Assembly: GCA_964437185.1 (NCBI GenBank)
Contig: CAYTFU010000005.1
Location: forward strand, 1-64,000
Direction of reading: 5' to 3'
DNA: 64,000 bases
Source of the DNA: UBA10103 sp964437185
GTDB taxonomy: Bacteria > Patescibacteriota > Minisyncoccia > Phycocordibacterales > UBA2100
Below, in pieces: positions 25,783 through 33,814 of the stretch. A program made the translations under genes and the position numbers. Each line of letters opens with the position of its first letter. Positions within the stretch are counted from its first letter, which is position 1. The notes under the pieces are model-generated. The model saw only the letters and a program-made list of their open reading frames with translations, did no database searches and was not told where the DNA came from.

Positions 25783-26106
25783 ATGTCCGATCACCGAAAG
25801 ACCAAAGTCGAGGAGTCGATCGCTCACATGGCGATGGATTTTTTTGCGCGCGAATCGGCGGTGAAGGCCCTCATCACCGTGACGCACGCGCAGGTAGGGC
25901 AGACGTTTAAGAACGTGACTGTATATTTCACAGTTCTCCCCGTATCGATGGAGGCACAAGCTTTAAAGTTTGCAAAGCGAAGCCGCACCGACTTCAGAGC
26001 GTATGTAAAAAAGAATTCTTACCTCCATCCAATTCCGGTCGTTGACTTCGCAATTGATCTCGGTGAAAAAAACCGCCAGCGCATCGATGAGCTCACACGT
26101 TCGTAA
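25783..26106 (+). CDS. rbfA: Ribosome-binding factor A
   Basis: A 107-aa KH-like protein acting in late 30S maturation. Recognised by RKTKVEESIAHMAMDFFARE, the VTHAQVGQTFKNVTVYFTVLP strand pair and a C-terminal FAIDLGEKNRQRIDEL (family: F..D...E....I..L). Immediately downstream of infB, the classic infB-rbfA order. Its stop is 7 nt from the 3' end of the opposing tRNA-Cys. Confidence 0.88.
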   Translation: MSDHRKTKVEESIAHMAMDFFARESAVKALITVTHAQVGQTFKNVTVYFTVLPVSMEAQALKFAKRSRTDFRAYVKKNSYLHPIPVVDFAIDLGEKNRQRIDELTRS

Positions 26107-26112
26107 CCTCTG

Positions 26113-26184
26113 AGGCCTGGGCGAGACTCGAACTCGCGCATAAGAGTTTTGCAGACTCCCGTGTTACCCCTTCACCACCAGGCC
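26113..26184 (-). tRNA. tRNA-Cys (anticodon GCA)
   Basis: Acceptor GGCCTGG/CCAGGCC, discriminator T (U), anticodon stem GGAGT/ACTCT around CTGCAAA, T-loop GTTCGAGTC. U at position 73 is typical of tRNA-Cys. Confidence 0.95.
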
Positions 26185-26282
26185 AACAATAAACTGACGC
26201 GTGTACTGTAACATACAAAAATTATGGGATACAGATGTGCACAGCTTACATCGTGCGTATACCCTTCTGTTACAATCTATTA

Positions 26283-26780
26283 ATGCGAAAGCGAAGCTGG
26301 TCTCTGCAACAGCTAAAGAAGGCCGCAGAACAGTCGCATAGTATTCGTCAGGTTCTTATCAATTTGAAGCTTGTGCCGGCGGGAGGAAACTACGTACAAA
26401 TAAAGCGAGAGCTAGAGATTCAAGAAATCGATACGCTGCATTTTCGGGGAAAAACCTGGAATCGCGGACTCAAAACACCTAGACCACCTCTCATAGCTAC
26501 TGCTGACATACTAGTGAAAAAAAGCGGCTACCAGAGTTTTAAATTAAAGAAGCGTCTCTTTGCCGAGGGTTTGAAAAAAGCCCAATGCGAAATCTGCGGT
26601 TGGGCGGAACGATCAATCGACGGTCGTCTTCCCCTTGAACTCGATCACGTAAACGGCGATCGCTACGACAATCGAATCGAAAACTTACGAATACTTTGTC
26701 CCAACTGCCATAGCCTTCAACCCACACATCGTGGTAGAAATAAGGGACGTCGGGGTGGCGTAATTGGTAGCCGCATTTGA
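26283..26780 (+). CDS. HNH endonuclease running into tRNA-Leu
   Basis: A 165-aa protein with an N-terminal region typical of phage/actinobacterial-type HNH proteins (WSLQQLKKAAEQSHSIRQVL, LVPAGGNYVQIKRELEI, HFRGKTWNRG) and a C-terminal HNH core: CEICGW, LELDHVNGDRYDNRIENLRILCPNCHS. A TTACAAT box ends 6 nt before ATG 26283. The last 32 nt, including the TGA, lie inside the tRNA-Leu(TAA) gene on the same strand, suggesting the nuclease gene was acquired next to the tRNA. Homing-type activity is inference. Confidence 0.85.
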   Translation: MRKRSWSLQQLKKAAEQSHSIRQVLINLKLVPAGGNYVQIKRELEIQEIDTLHFRGKTWNRGLKTPRPPLIATADILVKKSGYQSFKLKKRLFAEGLKKAQCEICGWAERSIDGRLPLELDHVNGDRYDNRIENLRILCPNCHSLQPTHRGRNKGRRGGVIGSRI

Positions 26781-26832
26781 CTTAAGATCAAATGCTCGAA
26801 AGAGCGTGTGGGTTCGAGTCCCACCCCCGGCA
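26749..26832 (+). tRNA. tRNA-Leu (anticodon TAA)
   Basis: Class II tRNA with acceptor GTCGGGG/CCCCGGC (one wobble), anticodon stem TTTGA/TCAAA around CTTAAGA, variable arm CTCGAAAGAG and T-loop GTTCGAGTC. CA of CCA follows by chance or design. Overlapped by the end of the HNH gene; a duplicated tail lies at 26996-27012. Confidence 0.95.
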
Positions 26833-27012
26833 CAGACTGAGCGGAGCGAGTGCTGTGCTGGGGAGCACAGCGCCTGCGCGCTGTGCGTGTGGGACTCGAA
26901 AGGCGCAGGCATGTCGCACGAGTACGTGCGACGCCGAGCCGGGGTCGCGGAAATTCAATCGTGTCGACGATTGAATTATTCGTGACCGAGTTTACCCCCC
27001 ACCCCCGGCACA
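26833..27012 (+). repeat. Hairpin-rich segment ending in a duplicated tRNA-Leu tail and tRNA-like fold
   Basis: Contains GTGCTGTGC/GCACAGC and CGCACGAGTACGTGCG hairpins, AATTCAATCG-TGTCGA-CGATTGAATT (26951-26976), then ATTCGTGACCGAGT and CCACCCCCGGCACA, the tail of the adjacent tRNA-Leu. Residues 26938-27010 are exactly 73 nt, open with GCCGGGG and close with CCCCGGC-A, a perfect acceptor stem, but the D and T arms are not canonical, so it is read as a decayed tRNA-Leu or insertion scar. No protein gene is seen here. Confidence 0.6.
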
Positions 27013-27090
27013 TTTTTGTGTTTCAAAACTTGAGAATTTGTGTACAATCTCACTACCGCCTATATATTCATATAGACGGGTCAGTCGGAG

Positions 27091-27113
27091 AACATGAAAG
27101 CTCGCTTTCATGT
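27091..27113 (+). other. Stem-loop in the tRNA-Lys leader
   Basis: ACATGAAAG-CTCG-CTTTCATGT just upstream of tRNA-Lys. Also here, TACCGCCTATA (27054-27064) pre-echoes the tRNA-Lys 5' end. A TTTCAA-N16-TACAAT promoter-like pair lies near 27022-27049. Confidence 0.45.
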
Positions 27114-27125
27114 TTCCCCTCCTTA

Positions 27126-27198
27126 CCGCCTATAGCTCAGCTGGTAGAGCAACTGCCTCTTAAGCAGTGGGTCCCAGGTTCGATCCCTGGTGGGCGGA
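27126..27198 (+). tRNA. tRNA-Lys (anticodon CTT)
   Basis: Acceptor CCGCCTA/TGGGCGG, discriminator A, D-arm GCTCAGCTGGTAGAGC, anticodon stem ACTGC/GCAGT around CTCTTAA, T-arm CCAGGTTCGATCCCTGG. A C1-G72 start pair is less common than G1-C72. Confidence 0.93.
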
Positions 27199-27229
27199 AA
27201 AATGTTTTGAGTGTTAGGATACCGGGGAA

Positions 27230-27311
27230 GGGCAGATGGCGAAATTGGTAGACGCACCAGCCTTAGGAGCTGGCCCCGCAAGGGATGGGAGTTCGAGTCT
27301 CCCTCTGCCCA
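27230..27311 (+). tRNA. tRNA-Leu (anticodon TAG)
   Basis: Class II tRNA: acceptor GGGCAGA/TCTGCCC, anticodon stem CCAGC/GCTGG around CTTAGGA, variable arm CCCCGCAAGGGA, T-loop GTTCGAGTC. CTCTGCCCAC recurs 40 nt downstream (27353-27362), a weaker version of the tail repeats beside the other tRNA-Leu genes. Confidence 0.95.
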
Positions 27312-27388
27312 CGAGTGAAGCGAGTGGAGACAAGTCCCTGCGAAGCAGAGGGGCTCTGCCCACAGGCAAAAGCGCGAAGAATTCGAAT

Positions 27389-27673
27389 CTATCGAACGAT
27401 GTTTTTTTCAACGCTCTTGTTACCCGAGCCAAGATTAAACGTGCTGTCGATGATTCGAATAATGCCCCACGAGGAAACCATGATCGTCATGCCGATGACG
27501 CCCCAGAGCATATGCTCCTTACCTTTTTCATCCACCTTGCCCGTGCGCATTCCCCACATCATCTCTACCAGTCCGTACATGAAGACGAGCAGACCAATAC
27601 CGAACAGGAGCGCAAGCGTGGGATTGATGATGAGTGTCGTGATGCGACCCATTATTTCTCCAATTGTGTTCAT
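27389..27673 (-). CDS. Small pilin-like membrane protein (array gene 5)
   Basis: A 94-aa protein with two hydrophobic segments (about 13-38 and 55-75) linked by a charged loop RTGKVDEKGKEHM, ending SWGIIRIIDSTFNL. The helix-charged loop-helix plan and the SWG motif after helix 2 are shared with the other four genes upstream. No clear signal peptide here. It is the last gene of a run on this strand (27389-29337) of VirB2/T4SS-pilin-like proteins. Confidence 0.65.
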   Translation of the reverse strand: MNTIGEIMGRITTLIINPTLALLFGIGLLVFMYGLVEMMWGMRTGKVDEKGKEHMLWGVIGMTIMVSSWGIIRIIDSTFNLGSGNKSVEKNIVR

Positions 27674-27733
27674 ACTAAATTCACCTCGTAAAGAGTTACC
27701 GATCCCAAGAGCGAACGATCACCGATGTAAAAA

Positions 27734-28108
27734 CTAAAAGTTGGTCAACTGAATACCCTGCGGCACCTGTGCTGCCCCACCGCCAACAGAGAAGGTCGTC
27801 TGAAGCAAGCGTACGAGACCCCAAACCGAAACCATAACGAAGATTGTGACGACGCCGTAAAACATCACCTTGAGACCCTCTGATTTTCCCTCTGCGCCAC
27901 CCTGAAAGAGATATTTTACTAAGCCCCAGAAGAAAACCACTACCGCGAGCGTTACGGCGACCCCGATGAGCCCATTTAGAAATCTGCTGATGAGCTGCAA
28001 CACGCCAAACAGTCCTCCAACGGTCTGGGTGGGCGTTTGGGCCATGGTAATGAGCGGCAGTGCAGCCACAGAAAGCGCGGGGATCAGAGTGTTTATAAAT
28101 TTACGCAT
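27734..28108 (-). CDS. Small pilin-like membrane protein (array gene 4)
   Basis: A 124-aa protein: signal peptide (MRKFINTLIPALSVAALPLITMAQ), then two TM helices (about 43-66 and 82-102) separated by FQGGAEGKSEGLKVM. SVWGLVRLLQTTF after helix 2 matches SLWGIVGLIQATF in the gene at 28647, showing paralogy. A Gly/Ala-rich tail follows. Family: TrbC/VirB2-like pilin; structural role in a pilus or secretion channel is inference. Confidence 0.7.
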   Translation of the reverse strand: MRKFINTLIPALSVAALPLITMAQTPTQTVGGLFGVLQLISRFLNGLIGVAVTLAVVVFFWGLVKYLFQGGAEGKSEGLKVMFYGVVTIFVMVSVWGLVRLLQTTFSVGGGAAQVPQGIQLTNF

Positions 28109-28216
28109 AGATTATTTAGCAGTTACTGCTCCTAATAGGTAGCTCAATCGTATCTTTGGGGGGCGAAAACACAATGCTTTTTCCCTATGAAATGTGGATA
28201 ACCCCTAGGTCAGTTG

Positions 28217-28645
28217 CTATGCATGCTCCTCCGGTGAGGGGGGTTTGGCGGACGCTCCCGATTGAGCAACAACCACCACCCCTACCCCGATCGCAATAAG
28301 TACGGCGAGAACAGAGAGCACATACCGAGCCGATTCCGCGTTGTTCTGAATAAACTGGACGATGGTGAGAAGCACCACAAGCACAAAAAGTATGACCACT
28401 GCCCACTCCATTACCTTGATTGCGACTGTGCGATACGAAGGCCAACTCCCAAGGCGGCACGCCCACTGAATTAATCCAACCGCATACGTAACGATTGCGG
28501 TCGTCAGCATAAGTCCGACGAAGATATTAAAGATGCCTACCGCTTTAGAGAGAATCTCCGCGTGCGCTGGAAATGGCACGGCGAGCGCAAGTAAGAGAAG
28601 ACCGGCGCAATGTGTCGACACATTTTTCAGATACGATACCAACAT
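28217..28645 (-). CDS. Small pilin-like membrane protein (array gene 3)
   Basis: A 142-aa protein starting MLVSYLKNVSTHCAG; signal peptide ending FPAHA, followed by three hydrophobic segments (about 38-62, 80-101 and 109-130) and a polar tail SGASAKPPSPEE. Start ATG 28645 lies one nucleotide beyond the upstream gene's TAG (TAGTATG), so translation is coupled. It is more diverged than its neighbours and may be a membrane assembly partner rather than a pilin. Confidence 0.65.
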   Translation of the reverse strand: MLVSYLKNVSTHCAGLLLLALAVPFPAHAEILSKAVGIFNIFVGLMLTTAIVTYAVGLIQWACRLGSWPSYRTVAIKVMEWAVVILFVLVVLLTIVQFIQNNAESARYVLSVLAVLIAIGVGVVVVAQSGASAKPPSPEEHA

Positions 28646-28646
28646 A

Positions 28647-28973
28647 CTAGAGAGGTGTTGCGGCTCCGCCACCCGGGAAAAATGTGGCTTGAATCAGACC
28701 CACTATCCCCCAGAGAGAAACCATGACGAACAAAATGATAATTCCCCAAAAGAAAAGATTTTTCATATTCTCGCGTCCGCTCTCAGACGACTTAGACATG
28801 TTGAGGACAAAAAGAAACATGTAGGTGGTAAGTGCCGCAAGGGTCAGCATCTCGATAGCCACCTTGATGATGTTGAGTAGAAGCTGCACGAGCTGCGCGT
28901 ACGTTTGCGGGGCAGCGAGCGCCACGCCGGGGACGAGCGCGAGCAGAGCGAGAAGTGCGGCGGGCTTCCGCAT
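28647..28973 (-). CDS. Small pilin-like membrane protein (array gene 2)
   Basis: A 108-aa protein: signal peptide MRKPAALLALLALVPGVALA, TM1 (about 30-58), loop SKSSESGRENMKNL, TM2 (about 74-95) and the shared SLWGIVGLIQATFFPGGG end. Clear paralogue of the 27734 gene. Stop and next start are coupled (TAGTATG); 1 nt from the upstream gene. Confidence 0.72.
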   Translation of the reverse strand: MRKPAALLALLALVPGVALAAPQTYAQLVQLLLNIIKVAIEMLTLAALTTYMFLFVLNMSKSSESGRENMKNLFFWGIIILFVMVSLWGIVGLIQATFFPGGGAATPL

Positions 28974-28974
28974 A

Positions 28975-29337
28975 CTAAGTTCCGAGCACGGCGCTTACGG
29001 TGCCCCCGATCATTTGCGCAAGTACCCACGCCCCGAGGATAAGGAGTGCTCCGAGGATTACGTAGAGAAAATTCTTTTTTGCAGTTTCAAGTTGGCCAGG
29101 ACGACCTCGCGCGAGCACAAACATAAATCCCGAAATTACCACAAAGAGAGATATGATCGGCAGAGCGATAATAACAACGATCTTCAACACACCAGCAATA
29201 AACCCCGGAATAGTACTGAATTGTGCGCTCAGCGGATTTTTGATCACGAAGTCCTGTGCTGCTATGACCATGGCGGCCGGGAAAAAAAGCAACATGCCTC
29301 CCAATATCCCTAGGTATTTTGCTAATTGCCGTTTCAT
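28975..29337 (-). CDS. Small pilin-like membrane protein (array gene 1)
   Basis: A 120-aa protein with a signal peptide (cleavage near VIAAQD), TM1 (about 47-74), a basic loop RGRPGQLETAKKNF and TM2 (about 90-108). The ATG overlaps the TGA of the solute-binding gene (ATGA), showing co-transcription. Same two-TM pilin plan as the following genes. Confidence 0.7.
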   Translation of the reverse strand: MKRQLAKYLGILGGMLLFFPAAMVIAAQDFVIKNPLSAQFSTIPGFIAGVLKIVVIIALPIISLFVVISGFMFVLARGRPGQLETAKKNFLYVILGALLILGAWVLAQMIGGTVSAVLGT

Positions 29338-30632
29338 ATGGCAAGAATTTGTGTGAGCTCAAGGTCGGCGCGCTGGACCGCTTCATTAATGAGGACAGCC
29401 CCACTCGTCGTGTTTTCAATCATAGCTCGAAATATCTCGGCTGTCGCCTCGGGGTCGGGATCTGTCCACGAGCGCGCGATGATTGTTTGTTTATTGAAAA
29501 TATCTGCATTTCCGGTGCCCGGCGTGCTGAGGAGCTCGCGCCGCGCGCTCGTCATGCCAAGCCCTTGCGCAAGCGGCCCCGCAAAATCAGCGCCTGCGAG
29601 GAGCGTTGCGGCGGTCACTGCCCCTTGAAGATTGGTGCTCGTACGCGAAACAGCGATACCGTACACGCGCGCCGTATTTAACGAGGTAGAGTTCGAGCGT
29701 ATCTGCGGAAGAGGAGCGACGCCATAATTTAAATTCGCATTCGTGCGCCGTATGGCCGATTCTTCACTCGCATACCCTATGTACAGCGCCACGTCGCCGC
29801 CAGCAAACGCACGCTGCGATTCCAAGAGCGAACGATTCCACGTGTAAATTTCCTTAGACGGATTTGCAAACTCGGTGTAAAAGCGGAGTGCGGACACTGC
29901 GGCCTGACTTTCCGACCCGCTCTGCGGAGCAAGCGCCGCCCTGAGCGCACGCTGCTCGTCGAAAGCGGTAATGCGCCCCCCTGCCTGAAGAATCAAAGTC
30001 GCGAGAATTTCTTTTGCATTTGTGACATTGCGATATTCCCCCATCGCAATAGCAGATCGTTTGATCGTACCAGTCTCGTCCTTGACGGTAATCTTCTGCG
30101 CCATACCTATGAGCTCGTCCCAAAAACTCGGCGGCTTTGCGTATCCCGCGGTAGCGAGCATGTCTTTGTTCCAGTACAAAACGAGTGGATCTACGAGGAT
30201 CGGTATCCCCGCAATGCCCTTGTCGTTCGTAAAGGGAGATACTACATCCACAAACGTACTCTCGAATTTAGACAGAGGGTGCGTCTCTGGCGGAAGCACG
30301 TAGATTTTTCCGAGGTTACGGAAAACCTGATTTTCTCGAAGAATAAACAGATCTGGGCCTTCGCCGTTTGCGAGCGCATTGGTGAGGGCTTTTTCATATG
30401 TTGCTGGATCTTTTTTTTCATACACGACTCCCGAAAGCGGACCCCCATTCTCCAAGCTTTTGGTAAGCACTTCGCCAAATGCCGCGTCATCGATAGTGCC
30501 CCATATTCGCACGGTACCGAGCGACCCTCCCTCATCTTTCCCCACGAACATTGCAAAAACCATCACCCCCGCGACTGCAAATGCCCCAAAGACCGCGAGG
30601 AGCACGACCCGAAACATTGAGGGCGATTTCAT
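29334..30632 (-). CDS. ABC-type extracellular solute-binding protein (family 1)
   Basis: A 432-aa protein with an N-terminal signal anchor (about 6-30, no lipobox cysteine seen), followed by a periplasmic-binding fold typical of sugar binders: VRIWGTIDDAAFGEVL, ANGEGPDLFILRENQ, IAGIPILVDPLVLYWNKDMLATAGYAKPPSFWDELIGMAQK, and FAGGDVALYIGYASE. Start ATG 30632 precedes the signal sequence. No ABC permease or ATPase genes are nearby; instead it is translationally coupled to the pilin-like array, so its role may be receptor-like rather than transport. Confidence 0.82.
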   Translation of the reverse strand: MKSPSMFRVVLLAVFGAFAVAGVMVFAMFVGKDEGGSLGTVRIWGTIDDAAFGEVLTKSLENGGPLSGVVYEKKDPATYEKALTNALANGEGPDLFILRENQVFRNLGKIYVLPPETHPLSKFESTFVDVVSPFTNDKGIAGIPILVDPLVLYWNKDMLATAGYAKPPSFWDELIGMAQKITVKDETGTIKRSAIAMGEYRNVTNAKEILATLILQAGGRITAFDEQRALRAALAPQSGSESQAAVSALRFYTEFANPSKEIYTWNRSLLESQRAFAGGDVALYIGYASEESAIRRTNANLNYGVAPLPQIRSNSTSLNTARVYGIAVSRTSTNLQGAVTAATLLAGADFAGPLAQGLGMTSARRELLSTPGTGNADIFNKQTIIARSWTDPDPEATAEIFRAMIENTTSGAVLINEAVQRADLELTQILAI

Positions 30633-30633
30633 A

Positions 30634-31197
30634 TTATTTTTTTGCGGGTGAGAAAACGATCCCGTAGTGGTGCGCCCCTGCCGCAAAATCACGAACAAGT
30701 GTAAAGCCCGAATCGCGCGCGAGGGTCTCCGCATTCTCCCTCGTCACCACATCCTCCCCCTGCGGGCCGAGGCCTCCGAAGGAATCGCTCCAATCAATAA
30801 CGATGAGCGAGCCCTCGGGCCGAAGGATGCGCGAAGCCTCTTCAAAAAGCGCTTTTTTATTTTGCACCTGAAAAAGAAGGTTTGATATGAGTACGGTGTC
30901 GACGCTTCCATCGGCGAGCTTGGACGCCCCGGGACGCTCGAGATCCGCCCAAATAACTTCGACGTTTTTAAAACCTCTCCGGTTCGCTTCATTTTTTAGA
31001 CGGCGCAAAAGATCACGCTGAATGTCGATTGCGAAAACATGGCCTTTGTGGTTCAACTCCTCAGCAATATGAAGGACATAGATGCCGCTCCCCGAGCCGA
31101 AATCGACGACGGTCATTCCCGGCTGTACGCCCAGCGCTTCCACGTTGCGTTTCGGATGCGCAAAACCCGCCGTTGGTAACGGAGTGCCAGTCAACAT
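30634..31197 (-). CDS. Class I SAM-dependent methyltransferase
   Basis: A 187-aa protein with motif I VVDFGSGSGIYVLHIAEEL, motif II VFAIDIQRDLLRRLKNEA, VIWADLERPGASKLADGSVD and a VLISNLLFQVQNK post-motif: an Arsm/UbiE-like Rossmann methyltransferase. ATG 31197 is chosen because the ATG at 31206 lies within the -10 box (TATAATG); TATAAT then ends 7 nt before the chosen start, a leaderless arrangement. One nucleotide separates it from the solute-binding gene. Substrate unknown. Confidence 0.85.
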   Translation of the reverse strand: MLTGTPLPTAGFAHPKRNVEALGVQPGMTVVDFGSGSGIYVLHIAEELNHKGHVFAIDIQRDLLRRLKNEANRRGFKNVEVIWADLERPGASKLADGSVDTVLISNLLFQVQNKKALFEEASRILRPEGSLIVIDWSDSFGGLGPQGEDVVTRENAETLARDSGFTLVRDFAAGAHHYGIVFSPAKK

Positions 31198-31257
31198 TGT
31201 GCACATTATATACTGCCAAAAATGGCCTTTTGCCTCTTTGGCGGTTGGTGGGGAAAG

Positions 31258-33750
31258 TTATTCGACTGTCCCCGCTTCAAACACAACAAACGAAGCGACG
31301 GAATCGCCCTCGCGCATTTTCATGATTCGGACTCCCTGAGTTGCACGAGAGAGCGTGGGGATTTCGTCGAGCCCTGTTCGGATCGTCTGACTCTTCTTCG
31401 ACATCGCGACAAGCTCACCACCCGGAGCAAGGACGACTTCTCCTCCTACGAGCTGCTTCGTTTTCGCTGTAATAGACATGGTCTTCATTCCGCCTCCCCC
31501 GCGTCCCTGAGTCTTGTATTCGGTCAGCTTGGTCTTTTTTCCGTATCCTGTAGAAGACAATACGAGAAGTTCAGCGTCCTTCGCACCTTTCGGAACGATG
31601 CCCGAGCCGACGATTGAATCGCCGGACTTCAGCTTCATCCCGCGCACGCCCGCCGCCTGTCTTCCCATCTCACGTACGTCTTTTGCCGCAAAACGAATCG
31701 CCTGCCCCTTCGAGGTCGCAAGCACGACGTCGTCGCCAGGGTACACAAACTGCGCGGAAATGAGCGCGTCGCCCTTGTCGAGATTAATCGCGATGAGTCC
31801 ACTCCGGCGCACCTCGTGGAATTGAGACGCGGCAACGCGCTTCACGGTGCCATTCTGTGTCGCCATAAGGAGTGAGAGTCCTTCGACCACTTTTTTCTCT
31901 TTTGGCATCGCAAGAATTGAGGTGATCCGCTCCCCCTGTTCGAGTGAGATAAAATTCATGATCGACTTCCCCTTCGTGGCACGCTTCCCTTCGGGCAAAT
32001 CGTACATCTTGAGCTGGTAGACCTTTCCACGGTCAGAGAAGAAAAGGAGGTCGCTATGCGCGCTCGCCGTCAAAAATTGCGTGACGAAATCTTCTTCTTT
32101 CGTATCCAAATCGACGACACCAACCCCTCCGCGCTTCTGTCGACGATACTCTCCGGGGTTGGTGCGCTTGATGTATCCACCTTGCGTGAGAACGAGTACT
32201 GATTCTTCATCGGCAATCAAATCTTCCGCCGAGAGGATGGTTGCGCCGCGCTTCACGATCTTCGTGCGGCGGTCGTCTCCGAATTTCTCGACGACGTCGG
32301 TAATCTCTTTCTTGATAAGCGCCATGAGCTTCTTTTCGCTCTTCAAAAGCGCGGTCAATTCTTCTATGAGCGCTTGTACTTCCTTCAATTCATCTTCGAT
32401 CTTTTTGCGTTCGAGGCTCGCGAGCTTCTGGAGTCGCATGTCGAGAATCGCCTGCGCTTGAATCTCAGAAAATTTAAACACCTTGATGAGGCCCGCGCGC
32501 GCTTCGTCTACATCCTTCGATTTCTTGATGAGCTTGATGATTTCATCAATGTGATCGAGCGCTTTTTTGAGGCCGAGCAATATGTGCTCGCGCGCCTCCG
32601 CAACTTTCAGATCGTAACGCGTGCGCTTGGTGACCACGTCTTTGCGGTGCGCGACGAAGTATTCGAGGAGTGCCTTCAGCGAGAGCGTCTGTGGGACGCC
32701 GTCGACGAGCGCGACGACGTTGTAATGGAACGTTTCTTCGATCTGCGTGTGCTTGTAGAGATAATTTAAAACCGTCTGCGCATTCGCGTTGTTTTTGAGC
32801 TCAACCACGATTCGAATATCCTTGGTGGATTCATCGCGGAGATCGCGGATGCCCTCGAGCTTCTTTTCGTGCACGAGATCGGCGATTTTCGTGAGAAGGT
32901 CGGACTTATTTACGCGAAAGGGAATCGACGTGATGACGATCTGATAGTCTCCCTTCTTCCCTTCCACAATTTCGGCCTGTCCGCGCACCACGACGCCGCC
33001 GCGACCCGTCGCATACGCGTGGGCGATGTCCTTCTGATTAAACGCGAGACATCCGGTCGGAAAATCCGGACCCTGCACAAACTGCAAAAGGTCTTCCGTC
33101 GTCGCCTCAGGATTGTCGATGAGATGAATCGCAGCCCCGCAGACTTCGCGTAAATTGTGCGGTGGAATGTTGGTCGCCATACCGACCGCGATGCCGAGCG
33201 TGCCATTCAAAAGCAAATTGGGGACAGCGGCGGGAAGTACGAGCGGCTCTTGCTTCGTGTTGTCGTAGTTGGGACCAAACGCGACAGTCTCCTTCTCAAT
33301 GTCGCGCAACATCTCTCCCGCGAGACGCGACATCTTCGCTTCCGTGTAGCGCATCGCAGCGGCATTATCGCCGTCGATCGATCCGAAGTTACCTTGCCCT
33401 ACGATAAGCGGATATCGCATGGTGAAATCTTGCGCCATTTTCACCATCGCGTCATAGACTGAGGCATCGCCGTGCGGGTGATATTTACCGAGCACTTCTC
33501 CCACCACCGTCGCCGATTTGCGCGTCTTTGCTGATGCGGTGAGGCCGATATCTTGCATCGCGTAAAGAATGCGGCGGTGCACTGGCTTGAGCCCATCGCG
33601 CACATCGGGGAGGGCGCGCGCAGTGATCACTGACATCGCGTAGTCGAGATACGACTCGCGCATCTCGGTCGTAATGCTTCGCGCGATCACACCACTCGTT
33701 CGCACTGGCGCGCTCTCTGCGGGCTCCTTCTCGTCTTTGCGGCGTGCCAT
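31258..33750 (-). CDS. gyrA: DNA gyrase subunit A
   Basis: An 830-aa type IIA topoisomerase subunit. Features: RALPDVRDGLKPVHRRILYAM, GKYHPHGDASVYDAM, GQGNFGSIDGD, catalytic tyrosine in AAMRYTEAKM, and a C-terminal beta-pinwheel with the GyrA box YRRQKRGGVGV plus further repeats, which argues for gyrase rather than topoisomerase IV. TATAAT ends 11 nt before ATG 33750. gyrB is not in the window. Confidence 0.96.
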   Translation of the reverse strand: MARRKDEKEPAESAPVRTSGVIARSITTEMRESYLDYAMSVITARALPDVRDGLKPVHRRILYAMQDIGLTASAKTRKSATVVGEVLGKYHPHGDASVYDAMVKMAQDFTMRYPLIVGQGNFGSIDGDNAAAMRYTEAKMSRLAGEMLRDIEKETVAFGPNYDNTKQEPLVLPAAVPNLLLNGTLGIAVGMATNIPPHNLREVCGAAIHLIDNPEATTEDLLQFVQGPDFPTGCLAFNQKDIAHAYATGRGGVVVRGQAEIVEGKKGDYQIVITSIPFRVNKSDLLTKIADLVHEKKLEGIRDLRDESTKDIRIVVELKNNANAQTVLNYLYKHTQIEETFHYNVVALVDGVPQTLSLKALLEYFVAHRKDVVTKRTRYDLKVAEAREHILLGLKKALDHIDEIIKLIKKSKDVDEARAGLIKVFKFSEIQAQAILDMRLQKLASLERKKIEDELKEVQALIEELTALLKSEKKLMALIKKEITDVVEKFGDDRRTKIVKRGATILSAEDLIADEESVLVLTQGGYIKRTNPGEYRRQKRGGVGVVDLDTKEEDFVTQFLTASAHSDLLFFSDRGKVYQLKMYDLPEGKRATKGKSIMNFISLEQGERITSILAMPKEKKVVEGLSLLMATQNGTVKRVAASQFHEVRRSGLIAINLDKGDALISAQFVYPGDDVVLATSKGQAIRFAAKDVREMGRQAAGVRGMKLKSGDSIVGSGIVPKGAKDAELLVLSSTGYGKKTKLTEYKTQGRGGGGMKTMSITAKTKQLVGGEVVLAPGGELVAMSKKSQTIRTGLDEIPTLSRATQGVRIMKMREGDSVASFVVFEAGTVE

Positions 33751-33814
33751 AAGTGACGACAATTATAGCAGAAAGCGCCTCTCCCCGCCAGCAAAAAAAC
33801 GGCCAATGAAAGGC

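Noticed and set aside
31198..31206. Methyltransferase start at ATG 31206
   Set aside because: That ATG is part of the TATAATG -10 box; ATG 31197 fits a leaderless mRNA.
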